64,000 nt of DNA from Oscarella lobularis (GCF_947507565.1 NC_089193.1:2103891-2167890), one strand, 5' to 3'. Shown: positions 1 through 18,631, numbered from the stretch's first letter. The notes: generated by a model not told the origin, from the letters alone. Numbers and translations: made by a program.

Positions 1-5857
<5,857 letters not shown>

Positions 5858-5967
5858 CCTAGAAAGGTTGGAGAGATACGCTTTATTCACATTTTGTGTA
5901 TGTACCCCCACTGCTTCCTTGTACAGTTGCTACATGTAATGGCGATCGTTTCACGATTTCTTTAGAA

Positions 5968-6031
<64 letters not shown>

Positions 6032-6135
6032 TTTTTAGTCCCTCGTCGTCGGAGGCGAGGTTAAGAGAGCGCAAGTTGCCCGTAATTAGAGAATATTCCG
6101 GTTCAGTCACTTCAGAAGATTCAGGTTCGACGTGA
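5968..6135 (+). other. Possible 3' exon with a (CCG)n polyproline tract
   Basis: After a good acceptor (TTTCTTTAG) the frame reads E-S, about 20 prolines from an uninterrupted CCG run (5,970-6,029), then VFSPSSSEARLRERKLPVI and further serine-rich residues to a stop at 6,133-6,135. It may be an alternative last exon of LRRC9, spliced from a weak donor near 5,820 that keeps the frame. The reverse strand is open as polyglycine, but DPH2 on that strand already stops at 6,210. Without transcripts this remains tentative. Confidence 0.35.
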
Positions 6136-6209
6136 AATGCAGCTCCTTAATTAACAGAACACCCCCTCCCTCGCTCTCTCTCTCGCTCTCTCTCTCTCTC
6201 GAAAACACC

Positions 6210-7834
6210 CTATTGCTTACCAGGTAAAAGTTCCCTAAAGTCAGTCACATAATCTCCCGTCCATTCGCGATTTCTGTACACGAGGTAAATAGGATAGGAT
6301 AGGAGGGGAAAGAGACGGGTTTTTCTACTGACTTTAAACAGGCAATCTCCATTTCGTAGGGTGTTAGAATTGGTCTGTAAAAATCCTACGAGAAAATCCC
6401 CTCTCCTCTATCTTTCCCCTCCTCCTCCTCCTCCCTGTCTCTCTTACCTTTGAATCGACTAAGCTCTCCTCTGGTGCTGCAATCAGAACGTAGACGTCAA
6501 TTTCCATAAAATTTGCCAGCTTTGCTGGATTTAATTTTCCCACGACAAACGTGTAAGACTACTCCCACCAAAAATCGTCGTTTTCTTATTCAAATAAGGA
6601 GCTCAACTAACCTTCTTTCCAGCCTTTTTAATAATCATTTTCATCCTGTCTAATATTCCTAAGTAGTTAGCTAGGAAAGATCAAAGTAGCGCGTTCTCTC
6701 CGTGTGTCTATACGTATTCCTACCAACTCCCAATGTTCCTACTACGATTCCCACGACGTTAGCATCTTTTGCCTTTTGTATAAGATAGTATCTCCTCATG
6801 AGAGCTCGATTTACGTTGAGCGTTTCTTGACGACCCTCTCGCGTCGACGGATTGTAGGAGTAGAACTAGAAACGACGGGAAAATGCCATGAGAAAGAGAG
6901 GGCAGTCATCACTTCTCTCACTGAACATTGATTCAATGTCATCATGAAATTGATTAGAACAGGACCTTCACTACCGATATAGAAGACGGCATAGTCACGT
7001 AAAGATTTTTCTTCTGGAAGATTGAATGATCTTCCAAAATGCTTTATCATCGTCGACGTCGTCGTCTTTGTTGCTGTTGATTTGCATGAGCAGCTTGCCG
7101 TCAGACCACAGTCAATTTCAGCAGAAATCAAATTGGTATATTCGCATTTTAATTTTTCAAAAATTTGATCTGTAAATATCCACAGGTTACGTTGGAAATT
7201 TTAGATTATTGCTTACCTTGGACGTGGTAATAAAGAATATCTGAAAGAAGGAGAAGGGAGGTCATTGGATCAGGAAACAAACGACGAAAATTGGAAATGC
7301 AGTCGTCGACATCGATGGGTTCTTTACCAAAAACGTATAACACGGGAATTTTGAGTCCACTGGAAGAAAAACAGACTTCTAAGGGATCTTAGAACCTGTC
7401 GGATTAATTTACGGATCAGTCAACGTTGCTTGACCAAAATGGATGAGGCAGTCGGCGTTGACGTGTTGCGCAGCAACTTGATCGACACAACAGCTAAAAG
7501 GAAGCGTTTCTAGATAGAGTCAGTAGAAGAGGGGGTAAAGTGCCTTCCGTAGCTCGTGTCTGCTAATATGTAGGTTCGAACGGCCGTTTTCTCTTCGATG
7601 AGCGATGCCACTGCCGCTGCATCTGGAATGAGCTCGTCGGGAAACTGGAGAGTGGCCTGCCCGCGAGCGAGGAGGGGAACCGATGATGATGATGTAGACA
7701 TATCTATGCAGTCTTACGTTCTGAAAATTTCCGCTCTCGACGAAGCTGACGCACTTTGATATGTCGTAATAATAGAGAAGTCGTCGTCTGTCTTTCGGCT
7801 CGTCGCAAGCGGCGACGGAGGAGGAGGAGGTCAT
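6210..7834 (-). CDS. DPH2: Diphthamide biosynthesis protein DPH2
   Basis: Subunit of the DPH1-DPH2 radical-SAM-like iron-sulfur enzyme, which transfers the 3-amino-3-carboxypropyl group to the target histidine of elongation factor 2, the first step of diphthamide synthesis in the cytosol. Read on the minus strand, the product starts [19 protein letters not shown]. Family blocks follow in order across exons: [19 protein letters not shown] with YILADTSYG, then [61 protein letters not shown], and [20 protein letters not shown]. The last exon ends [19 protein letters not shown] and stops at 6,210-6,212. The start at 7,834 was chosen because it precedes the conserved [17 protein letters not shown] block. 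It faces ATP6V1C head to head, 50 bases away. Several short introns are present. Confidence 0.9.
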
Positions 7835-7884
7835 GATCTTGATCTCTAAAGGCGGAGCGCTTTACGTGCGCTAAAGGTCACAAG
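7835..7884. promoter_or_regulatory. Shared divergent promoter of DPH2 and ATP6V1C
   Basis: Only 50 bases separate the two start codons, which point away from each other. The gap is GC-rich and has no TATA box. Both promoters must lie in it or overlap the neighbouring 5' exons. This is inferred from gene layout. Confidence 0.5.
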
Positions 7885-9802
7885 ATGGATGAGTTTTGGC
7901 TGATTGCGCTGCCCGGAGAGCCGAGCCCCGCCGAAGCGTTGGCAAAAATCGATCAAGAGACGGCAGGTCAGAACGAGTGGAGTCGCCATCGCAAGTGGAA
8001 CCTTCCCGATATGAAGGCAAGTGTCGTTCGCATTTTTGACGATGCAAAACGAGACGAAAACGAGTCGATGTCGATGAAAACTAGGTCGGAACGCTCGATA
8101 CGCTCGTCAGCTTGTCCGAAGATTTGGCCAAGTACGACGTCTTTGCAGAATCGTAAGTAGAAACGAGTTTTTATCGTCATCTCGATCCGTGACTCTTCGA
8201 CTCTTTTCCCCCATCGTTTTTTATTGGGCAGTGTGACTCGAAAAATGGCTCAGTATCTGTGCGAAGTGTTGGAATCGGAGCAAAAGGTGTCGCTGTTAGT
8301 TGAAGAGGAGGAGGAGGCGTTGCTTAGTTTTCTTCCTAGGATACATTGGAAGACAACTTGCGAGTCAATGACAGTGAGATACAATAATGGAAATCTCTCT
8401 CTCGTTATTCTTTGTCTATATAGAATCGGTTGACGAATACTTGGCTAAATTTCAATGGGATTCAGCTCGATTTCCGACGAGACATTCGCCCAAATCAATA
8501 TCTGAAATGATTCTCAAGGTATTCTGGAAGAAATAAGAAGGGAGGTCTTCCTCATTGTTGTTGTTGTTGTTGTTGTAGCAAATTTCTCAAATTGATTCTG
8601 AGCTGAAAACAAAATCGACGGCTTACAATCAATTGAAAGCGAATTTGTCGTCGTTAGAGAGAAAACAAACGTGAAATCTTACTAGTCTTTGTGCAGTTAT
8701 TTATTTATTATTTATTATTTAGTGGAAATTTACTCACGAGAAGTCTAATTGATTTGGTGAACAAGAAAGACTTTGTCTTGGATTCTGAATACCTGGCAAC
8801 TCTCCTTGTCGTCGTTCCAAAGTACGTTTTCTGTCGCGTAGAGAACGAGAGAGCGAGTGACGTTACGCTCGCTTGCTTTCTAGATCGGGTTACAAAGACT
8901 GGAATCTCAAGTACGAAAAATTGTCTGACATGGTTGTTCCACGATCAACAAAGTAAGAAAAAAAAGAAGTGAGTAATCCATCATCATGCAATATTGACTT
9001 AGGAAAATACACGAGGATGGCGAACATGGTCTTTACACGGTAACTCTTTTCAAAAAGGTCGTTGACGAATACAAATTGCACGCGAGAGAAAACAAGTAGA
9101 TGACACGTATATATACTACACTCTCTCTATATAGTACTATAGGTTTATTGTTCGCGATTTTGTCTTTGATACTTCTGCGCAGCAAGCGGAGAGACAGGAA
9201 ATCAATCGATTGCAATCAGACAGAAAACGACAATACGTAATCACGCTGTCTGTAGGAACGAGTCTCTCTTAGGGAGGGGTATTGTATTTTCTTAGGCTCC
9301 ACTTATTCGTTGGCTCAATGTGAATTTTAGCGAGGCTTTTGCCGGATGGATTCACATCAAAGTGACGTCGCGATTTAGAATAGAATGACTTTTGACTGAC
9401 TATCGTTGGTTTTTTTTGAATTAGGCTCTTCGCGTTTTTGTTGAGTCCGTTTTGAGATACGGACTTCCCGTCAATTTTCGAGCGATTCTTACCAAAGTAA
9501 GTCTCATACTTTGTTAGATGGATGTTGACTCTTTCTTTTTTGATTAGCCTCATAAAAAAGCTCAGAAGAAAATTCGTGAAAAGCTAATGGATCTGTACGG
9601 ATTGCAGGGTGGCTTGGATATGGGGTCAGGTGGCGGCAAAAAAGATCGAGATGTGAGAGAGAGAGATATCTGTGGTGGGCCGAATAGTACATCTCTCTTC
9701 TTTTTTTAGATTGTCGACATTCCTGGGCTTTCTATGATAGGGCAGCAGGATTATTATCCCTACGTCTTTTTTCCTATCAAAGTGGAGCTAATGGATCGAT
9801 AG
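7885..9802 (+). CDS. ATP6V1C: V-type proton ATPase subunit C
   Basis: Subunit C of the V1 sector of the vacuolar proton pump; it bridges the peripheral stators and controls reversible V1-V0 assembly. The product begins [19 protein letters not shown] and continues with the conserved blocks [88 protein letters not shown] and [18 protein letters not shown]. It ends [20 protein letters not shown] and VELMD, with the stop at 9,800-9,802. Length is as in animals (about 385 residues). Exon 1 is 7,885-8,016. The first intron (8,017-8,084) uses a GC-AG pair with the consensus AAG|GCAAGT. The other introns are short and appear to be GT-AG. Confidence 0.95.
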
Positions 9803-10354
9803 TTTCTATCTAAAACGTCATCGTTTGTCGCCGCCGCCGCCTTGTTGTTTGTTTCTCTTTTTTTTGTCAGACAGTATAAAAATGTCCGCAGGTTCCCGTA
9901 GACTCGCGTGGGTGTTTTGTGCAGTACGGATTCGTTTCGGTAAGAAAGAGCTCAGGGATCGTCGCTAGAGAGACGTGAGGGTTCGAAGAATGGCTCGACG
10001 CCGCCGGTCGCTTACCGTACAGCTTCTTCGTCCACCCTGACCCCCCCGAAACGGCAAAATGACAAAAGCGAATGTAAGATGACTCTCTTGGGGGCCATGG
10101 GCGATCGTTACGGCGAACGACGACATCGTCTAGAGTCTGTTTGACGTCGTCTAGAGTCTGTTTGTCGTCGTCGAGTTTTAGTTTGGCTTCGGCGTATCGA
10201 AACGAAGCTAGAGACGCGTTCGTCTCTCGGCTACGCGCTGTCTAGATCGCAGCGGGGCCCCCGTCGGGGTTTTCTATAATAGTGCACGTTGCGCGGTAAC
10301 GTTTCGACGCATAGTTGAGCGTCCCCGGTGTTGAGATGGTGTATCGTGATACTC
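9803..10354. other. Intergenic region upstream of the tyrosinase gene
   Basis: About 550 bases with no convincing gene. A 28-codon frame beginning MSAGSRRLAWVF near 9,893 follows a TATAAAAA stretch but has no visible family. Near 10,130-10,170 the sequence CGTCTAGAGTCTGTTTG occurs twice in tandem. Confidence 0.5.
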
Positions 10355-10360
10355 TATAAG
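10355..10360 (+). promoter_or_regulatory. TATA-like box of the tyrosinase gene
   Basis: TATAAG lies 53 bases before the start codon at 10,413 and is preceded by GC-rich DNA. The position fits a short 5' leader. No expression evidence. Confidence 0.35.
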
Positions 10361-10412
10361 AAGGCCTTAGTCTAGCATCATCATCATCATTCTCAACTGT
10401 CAACCTACTGCT

Positions 10413-10485
10413 ATGACATCAGTCTTTCTGCTACTCATCTCTGTTTCATCAGCAGCAAGTCTCTCCCTATATGGCGGCGGCAGTG

Positions 10486-10530
<45 letters not shown>

Positions 10531-13500
10531 GGGGAGAGTGGGGAGAGTGGAGTCCGTGCTCAAGCACATGTGGTGCCGGAACAAGAGTGCGAACGGGTTC
10601 TCTACGTCATTGCTGGACGAACAACGGCGATTGTCGAACGATTCGAGTTCGTCAGTCATCTCGTTGCAATACCTGTAGCAATCCCGGTGGGTACACTCAT
10701 CTCTTTTCTTTCTTTTGAATTAATCATTCTTTTCTAATAGTTGTGACGTGGGGTTCTTGGAGTAGTTGCGGTGCGACGTGCATAAGGAGTCGCGTTGGCG
10801 TTGAAACGTGCTCTTCCAAGGATGGCTCAGCTGGATGTGAAGGTCGCAAATTGACAAGGAAGTCTTACTGCTGCTTCAATTCAGGTCAGTCGTACACACG
10901 TAATCTAATTTCTATTCTAATTGTATTGGAACTATTCTAGTCGTTTGGAGCGAGTGGGGTCGCTGTAGCAAGTCGTGTGGCGATCGAGGATTGCGCGTTC
11001 GTACGGGAGAGAGACGATGCACAAATAATAATTGGTGGTTATGTGGTCGAAAGTTGCATCAATTGCAAAGATGCAATCGAGAGAAACCCTGCTCTATAGG
11101 TTCGTAGACGAAATACACGTAGTCGGTTATCATAATGTAGCATTTGTGTATTTAGAAACGACGACGCAGTCTCCGACGACAAGTCAACCATTTACGACGG
11201 CTCAAGTCGTTACAACGGAGTTTCCTACGACTTTAGAAGCGACTACGGAGTCTCCTACGACTACGGAGTCTCCTACGACTATGGAGCTTACTACGGAGTC
11301 TCCCACGACTCTAGAAGCGACCACGGAGTCTCCTACAACCGTAGAAATTACAACGGAGTCTGCAACAACAATAGAACCTACGACTGCTCAAGTCACAACA
11401 GAATCTCCTACAACCTTGGAAGCTGCAACAACAGAACTTCCTACGACTCTAGAAGTGACTACGGAGTCCCCTACAACAGTGCAACCTACGACTTTATCTC
11501 CCACGACTGCTCAAGTCGTTACAACGGAGTCTCCTACGACTCTAGAAGCGACCACGGAGTCTCCTACGACCGTAGAAATTACAACGGAGTCTCCCACAAC
11601 CTTAGAAATAACCACGGAGTCTGCAACAACAGTAGAACCTACCACTGCTCAAGTCACAACAGAGTCTCCTACAACAGAACTTCCTACGACTGCTCAAGTT
11701 ACAACTGAGTCTCCTACAACCGTAGAACTAACGACAGAGTCTGTAACGACAGTAGGAGCCACAACGGCTTTTCCTACGACGGTTCACGTAACGACTGAGT
11801 CTCCTACAACAGTGCGACCTACAACTCTATCTCCCACGACAGCCCAAGTCGTCACAACGGACTCTCCTATGACCTCAGAGATAACAACCGAGTCTCCTAC
11901 AACCTTAGAAGTAACGACAGAGTCTGCAACAACCGTAGGTCCCACGACTGCCCAAGTCGTCACAACAGAGTCTCCTACAACCTCAGAGATAATTATAGAA
12001 CTTACAACAGAGACTCCTACAACCTTAGAAGTGACGACAGAGTCTGCAACGACAGTAGAACCTACGACTGCTCAAATCACAACAGAAGTGACGACAGAGT
12101 CCCCTTCAACAACAGAACTTCCTACGACAGCCCAAGTCGTCACAACGGACTCTCCTACGACCTCAGAGATAACTACGGAGTCTCCCACAACCTTAGAATT
12201 AACGACGGAGTCTCCTACAACCTTAGAAGTAACGACAGAGTCTGCAACGACAGTAGGACCCACAACGGCTTTTCCTACGACTGCTCAAATCACAACAGAG
12301 ACTCCTACGACTTTAGAAGCGACTACAGAGTCTCCTACAACAGTAGAACCTACGACAGCCCAAGCGGTCACAACGGAGCAGTCTCCTACAACCGTCGAAC
12401 CGACGAATGAGACGATGACGACACCAAAATGCGTCGATGGGACAAGCGAAACAGATTCGTGCAATCGCTGGTGCTACTGCTCTCATGGCGAGTATTCGTG
12501 CTATCGTATACGAAAGGAAGTTCTCTCTTTAACCAAAGAAGAACGAATTCGCTTTATCAACGCCTACAAACGTCTTTTCACCGATCCCGCTCTTCGTCCT
12601 CGCTTTCTCGCTCTCATTGACGGTCATTTTGAACTCTTTTTCGACGGTCTTCACAACGACATCTATTTCTTGCCGTGGCATCGATGGTTCATACTCCAAA
12701 TAGAAAATCTTCTACGAGAAATCGACTGTCGCATAACGCTACCCTATTGGGCGTGGAGTCTGACAGCAAACGATCCGTGGAATCAACCGTATTGGGCAAA
12801 TGATAGTACGTGGTTTGGAGGAGACGGCGTTCGAGAGACGCCGGGTGGAGCGCCGGGATGCGTTCAAACGGGACCCTTTCGCGAAGGCGAATTCCAATTG
12901 AGTTCGACGTCATTTATTCCATGTCTCTCGCGCGATTTTTCGCCCGAACCTCTTCCAAATGAACTCATGGTCAATATCGTTCTCGATACGAGTCCTGACG
13001 ATCCACTCAACTTTTTATTTGGATTAGAAGTGAGTCTTCATAATCGCGTTCACTGTCAAATTGGCGGCACAATGTGCTCGTTTCATTCGGCAAATGCACC
13101 GGAATTTCATCTTCATCACGGTTACATCGATAAAATTTGGTACGATTGGCAAGTGAAAAGTTCTCAACACAAAGAAGCAATTTACAGTTTTGATACGACT
13201 CCCATGCAAAGTCGAATCGATTCGACTATTCTCTTGGCCGGAGGAGCGAGTCCAGCCGATTTACACGACTCCAATAATCTTCCGGGTGGAGTCAAAGTTC
13301 GTTACGTCGAACCGACTCATCATAACGCCTATTTGGTTCGTCAGACGGGAGCTCGTTTGACTCCTAATCAATTGAGGAGTGTGCCCCAGGTTCGGCCCGC
13401 TCCCATGTCCGAAGAAACGTTTGAGCTTTTTGGTATTACGGGCGATCGAATGAAAGAGGCAATGGCTAAGGATATGGCTATGATGGGAATAGCCAATAGT

Positions 13501-13593
13501 GGAGAAGATCGCGATAACGATCCCGTTTTCAAAACGAGAGAAGATACCGAAATGGGATTTAGTGTGGGTGACGTCATGAAAATGGCAGCGTAG
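10413..13593 (+). CDS. Secreted protein: three TSP1 repeats, mucin-like linker, tyrosinase domain
   Basis: Four exons (10,413-10,686; 10,741-10,884; 10,941-11,099; 11,156-13,593) join in frame to 1,004 residues. A signal peptide (MTSVFLLLISVSSAASL) is followed by a polyserine run coded by TCG repeats. Three thrombospondin type-1 repeats come next, one per exon: WGEWGEWSPCSSTCGAGTRV, WGSWSSCGATC and WSEWGRCSKSCGDRG. Residues about 193-615 are Thr/Ser/Pro-rich, with a decapeptide repeat like TTESPTTLEV, expected to be heavily O-glycosylated. The C-terminal part is a type-3 copper tyrosinase: CuA around LHNDIYFLPWHRWF and CuB LHNRVHCQIGG plus FHLHHGYIDKIWYDWQ. All three introns are phase 1. Tyrosinases oxidise phenols to quinones, so cross-linking or tanning of extracellular matrix is a likely role, inferred from the domain order. 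Confidence 0.9.
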
Positions 13594-13763
13594 CACAGAC
13601 AGACTCGAACAAAAATCTAGTTAATCGTTCATGGACCTTTTCAGATTGATTTGCACATTTTCACGCGCACCAGACGCACATAATATATAGTCGAGGCACG
13701 TGTCTTCTAGCTGCTGTCCCGTATTAGTTTGCGCGGACCGACCCTAATAAGAAAACGTTCGAG

Positions 13764-16700
13764 ATGTCGTCGTCGCGGCCGCGAAAACGGTCCCACCAGT
13801 CGCTCGAGTCGTCGGATGATCGAGATGAATCCGTAGCCATGTCGTACGAAGAGTCTAGTGGCGATCATTCGCAGCACAGTCAAGCGACGAGGGTAAAACG
13901 AAAGAAATGGAGCTTTCAGATGTCTTACGACGCGATTATAAAGCGATCGGAATCACAAAACGGCATAATCGAGCGATTGGAAGTAAAAAACTTTATGTGT
14001 CATCGTTTTTTGGAACTCGAACTCCATCCTCAAGTAAATTTCATCATTGGAAAGAACGGAAGTAAGTGAGGCCCCTTTTGAGGGACGAGCGAACCTATCA
14101 TTGTCTATGTCTATAAAAGGTGGAAAAAGTGCTGTTATGACGGCAGTTATGATAGGACTCGGAAGTTCGGCTGTGACGACGAGTCGAGGACAAAGTTTGA
14201 AATGTTTCGTTAAAAATGGAGAAAGGTATGTAAGAATTAATCTATTAATTTACATGTATTAATTAATTATTTTTAGAACTGCCGTTGTTACCATTCAATT
14301 GAGAAATTCGTCGTCGGATCCATTTCAAAAAGAGAAATATGGAAAAAGTATTATTGTGGAGAGAAGAATTTACAGTGATAACAGACCTGGCACCTTTACA
14401 ATAATGAGTGCAAATAGTAAGGAGAACGATACGTTATGTATTTACTACTTTCCTTATTGTCTCCTTATTTTTTTAGGAAAAATTGTTTCTAAAAAGAAAG
14501 AGGATTTGCAACGTGCTTTAGATCATTTTGGTCTCATGGTAAGACACTACACTCCTCTATTATATATAATATCTCTGTTTTTTTTATAAAGGTTGAGAAT
14601 CCTGTTTGCCTTTTGACTCAAGACACAAGTCGCAATTATCTTCATTCCTCTTCTCCCAAGGATAAATATAAGGTGATGATGATGATGTATTGGAACCTCT
14701 CTCTCAAATTGACGTCATTTCTCTTTTTAGCTTTTTATGAAGGCAACTCAATTGGAGACATTGAACTTGGATTATAAATTGATATTGGAGAATGTTGCTA
14801 TTCAAGAAGAAACGCTTGAAACAAAGAAAAAGGTTTTTTCTCTTTCCTTTAGCTAATAAGTAAAGACTCTCTCTCTCTCTCTCTCTCTCTATTGTTTTTT
14901 TTAGGGTTTGCCACGGCTGGAACGGGAAGTCGTTCAATTGGAAGATCGCGTGAAAAGTTTGGACGAATTGGATCAGATGGTTGAACGCTGCCAAAAAGTG
15001 AAACATGAACTCGCATGGGCTTACGTGAGAGACCAGGAAAAGGTAAATCAAATTACTATTTATTATCACGATACCCTAGTGAGTTTTAGGATGTTGAAAA
15101 ACAAGTTGGAACCGTGGAGAAATTGGAGTCAAAGGAACCGGAATTTATTGAGAAAATTGACGATTTGAAGGTTTTTTAAAAAACGAGTTTTTCCTCTAAT
15201 AATTGAATTCCAAGTCGGGGTTTTTACTTTAGGTGAAGGAGTCGGAAGCGTTGTCTGCTCACGAAGTCGTTGAAAGTGAATTGGAGGTGATGACGAGGGA
15301 ATTGGAAAGTGTGGCGGAGGAAAAAGCCAAAACGAAGGAAGAGGAGAAGAAAAGAAAGGATGCTTACCGCCAAGTTGACGTATGAATGATCAGATGATCT
15401 AAGAGTTATGTTTGTTATGTGCTTTTATTAGAGAGAAGTGTCTCAATTTCGGCGAGATATTCGCGATGCTGAAGGAGATAAGATAAAGGCGGAGGAGAAA
15501 ATCAGAGAAATGGAAATGCTGTTAGTAGAAAAATGAAATAAAGAAGACCGTGTCCAAATTTCTTTCTAGTGCTAGTCGCGATTTCAAAGCTGAAAAGGAA
15601 GCGCGAGAGAATCGAATAGGCGAATTGAGACAAGAGATCAGTAGTTGCACTGAAGAGGGCCAATCATTGAGCGCACAAAAGCGTCGTCTTGACGACACGT
15701 TGACCGAGTTGAATGGCAACATTTATCAATTGAGGTACTAGAGTAGACTACGTTATAACTCCTCTTTTTTTACCAGCGTCCTATTATTGTTATTTTAGAC
15801 CAAAGATTGATGATAAGAGAAGGTTGATTAATCGGCACGAAACGGAGCTTCGTTCTTTGGAACAAAATCGTGCCAATGAATTGCGAGTCTATGGGTCGTG
15901 GGCTGAGTCCGTCGTTCAGGATATCAGCCGCGAAACGGGCTTCAGAAAAAAACCCAAGGGTCCTATTGGTAAGAAATCACGCTAACTCCTAAATTGTTCC
16001 ATCGTTCCATACATATCAGGTCGATATTTGAAATTGAAAGAGAGTCGTTGGGCTGCTGGGCTTGAAGAAGCTCTTGGCGATTTGGTCTATTCCTTTTGCT
16101 GTGAAAGTGGACATGACTATCAACTTCTTCAGCGCATTATTAGTAGGAGATGCCAAGGCAAAAGGCCGTCGATTATCATTCAAAAATTTCAGGTACGAAT
16201 CACTCCTCCCTCTAATAATTAAAATAATATATATGGCGATTTTTTTAGAATGAAGCGTACAATATTCGAGCCAATGTTAGTGTCACAATTCACTCTATTC
16301 TATTATCATCGTCATCGTCTCTTTACTTACAGCTTCCTCAATGCAGAGAAAAGACGTTTCTTGACGTCGTTCAATGCACTGATCCCGTCGTTTTTAACGT
16401 CATTGTAGATCAGGTACATATCCTCCTTCACTTTACGTAGAGTATCTCTTTCAAGACTCTCTAGAAAGCGGTTGACCAGATGCTTTTTATTGAAGACGCG
16501 ACGAGAGCTCAAAGGGTGATGCACCAAGAGAAACCACGCGGAGCGAAAGTGGTCAGCCGCCCCCCGTCCATTGAGCATCTCACTCAGACAGCAGAACAAC
16601 TGATGATGTATTTTTTAGGCATTCACTGTCCAACGGGATCAAGTCTATGGTGGCAGCACAAATCGTTTCTATTCGGGAAGAGACGTCCCTGCCAAAGTTC

Positions 16701-18516
16701 TTCATCAATCGGTTGAAACACGAATAGCGTAAGAAAAAAAAACTCACTTCGCGATTTTGACGTCATTAATTAATGATCGCATTTAGAATGGTTCGAGACG
16801 AGTTGCGAAGAGTCAATGACGAATTGCGTCAACTGATGGAGCAGAAGCATGCAGTGGAGAGAGAAAAGAGAGATGCTGAGGATGCAAAGCGTCGTTGTTT
16901 GCAGCAGTGTCACCAAAATGAAAATCAAATGAATAGAATGAAAGAGGTAAAGCGTAAGGAATGATTAAATCTCTTTGTCTCATCACTTTTCTTAGGAGTT
17001 GTGTCAATTGGAACTCGTTGAAGATGAAGAGGGTCCAAGTGATTTAGCTGCCTTGGTCAGAATAGTCCATCTCATTTTGTTTTGTTACCCCCTACGTTTA
17101 GTTTACTCTTTTAGAGAAGCCACGTTGAGGAAATTGAAATGGCAATTTTGACGTTAACTCAAGAAGTAGACTTACCTCCAAGACTTGCTTGTGTATAAAG
17201 AAAGAGTGCCTTGTTTTCTTTCTTTAGAGCACTGCAAAAGAAAGCGAAAGGGATATGCGTGCCGAAGAAAGAGAAGCTCAAAGGAGACGAGTCAATGATG
17301 TGATGAAAAAGGTTGATGATCTCATGGAAGCGATGGAGTCGAAAAAGAACGACGAAGAAGCAGCTTTAAGTGAATTGGAAACGATCAGGGCTCAACTTGA
17401 ACGAGTACGAACACGTCATCAGAGATTGAAAGATAAAATTGACGAAGAGAAAGGAACCTTGGCCAATCGTCGAGAACAACTTGAGGTACTTTAGACGGAA
17501 GGTTTCATTAATTAATTAATATATTTGTGGGTTGGTAGGAATTGATTGCGAAGGCCAACCGTATTTGCTCCGATCGTATTGAAAGCGATAAGACTCCTGA
17601 CCAATTGAAGCGTGACGTGTCGAGAATCGAAGCGTCTATTCGACATCGGGAACAAACGTACGTTTCTATGTGCTTCTAGAAATAGTTGCTTGAGGTGTAG
17701 CTGGTTTATCTTGTAGGCAGGGGAACAGAGAGGAAATTCTTCGCAGATGCTTTGATGCACGAAAGGCATATAAAACGACAAAGAAAAATATTCTCGCAAC
17801 GGAACGCTATCTTGAGGTTTGTATTTGAATCTGATTGATTCATGATGATGATGGATGATTTTAGAAAATGAATGAGGTGATGGAATTGCGAAGGAAAAAT
17901 TTCGCTAGATTTCGTAAAAGTTTGGCGTATCGCGCTCAAACTGTCTTTACTCTCATGGCAAGTCAGCGCAATTACACTGGCCACATGAGGTTTGATCATA
18001 AGAAGAAGGAAATCATACTTACGGTACGTAGAGACAGTGTGCGGTAGGGGGAGTAGAATATAAAGCCTTTTCTCTATAAGGTGTCAACAGTCGAAGAAGA
18101 TCGAAGTGGAACGGCTGATATGAGAGCTTTGTCAGGCGGAGAGCGTTCCTTCACGACCGTCTGCTTTGTTGTGTCGCTGTGGGTTGTGCTGGATTCGCCG
18201 ATCCATATATTGGACGAATTTGATATATTTATGGTATGGTTGGTTCGCGAGTAGTACTTTAATTAATTAATCATCTTCTTCGTTTTTCTATTACTGTAGG
18301 ACATGGTGAATCGACGGGTCAGCATGCGCATGCTTGTCACAGCTGCTCAAGACAACTCAAGCAAACAGCACATCTTTTTGTCTCCGCAGGATATGAGGTG
18401 AGTAGCGGATTGGGGGGGTAGGGCTATGTTTTTGCTACTTTCTTACGTGTTTTAGTGCTTTTATTGGGGGTCCAGGCGTGAAAACGTGGCGTCTACCTGA
18501 TCCAGAAAGGCATTGA
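13764..18516 (+). CDS. SMC6: Structural maintenance of chromosomes protein 6
   Basis: SMC6 ATPase of the SMC5/6 complex, acting in homologous-recombination repair and replication-fork maintenance. The start MSSSRPRKRSHQSLESSDD gives a charged N-terminal tail, then IIERLEVKNFMCHRFLELEL. The Walker A motif IIGKNGSGKSAV is split by an intron after 14,061 (next exon from 14,120). Further blocks are LGSSAVTTSRGQSLKCFVK and DHFGLMVENPVCLLTQD. Long coiled coils surround a hinge (about 15,780-16,720, including the TGLRPKPKGPIGRYLKL-type region with GRYLKLKESRWAAGLEEALG). The C-terminal head has the signature LSGGERSFTTVCF, Walker B HILDEFDIFMDMVNRR and the end WRLPDPERH, stop 18,514-18,516. The last three exons are 18,081-18,233, 18,300-18,397 and 18,456-18,516. 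Many short introns. Converges with the RFX gene. Confidence 0.95.
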
Positions 18517-18631
18517 TTGATTGATTATTTGAATAGTTAAATTCAACTGTTTTGCGTTGCGTTATGAGAGTAAGATAATGATATTATGCGTGGTTTTGCC
18601 GTTGCAGCGTCGAATGGGCTTGCGAAGAAGA

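Noticed and set aside
5883-6110. Polyglycine frame on the minus strand as DPH2 C terminus
   Set aside because: DPH2 already stops at 6,210 after a conserved block; the frame is the complement of the CCG run.
9893-9979. Small frame MSAGSRRLAWVF after a TATAAAAA box
   Set aside because: Only 28 codons, with no homologue recognised and no support.
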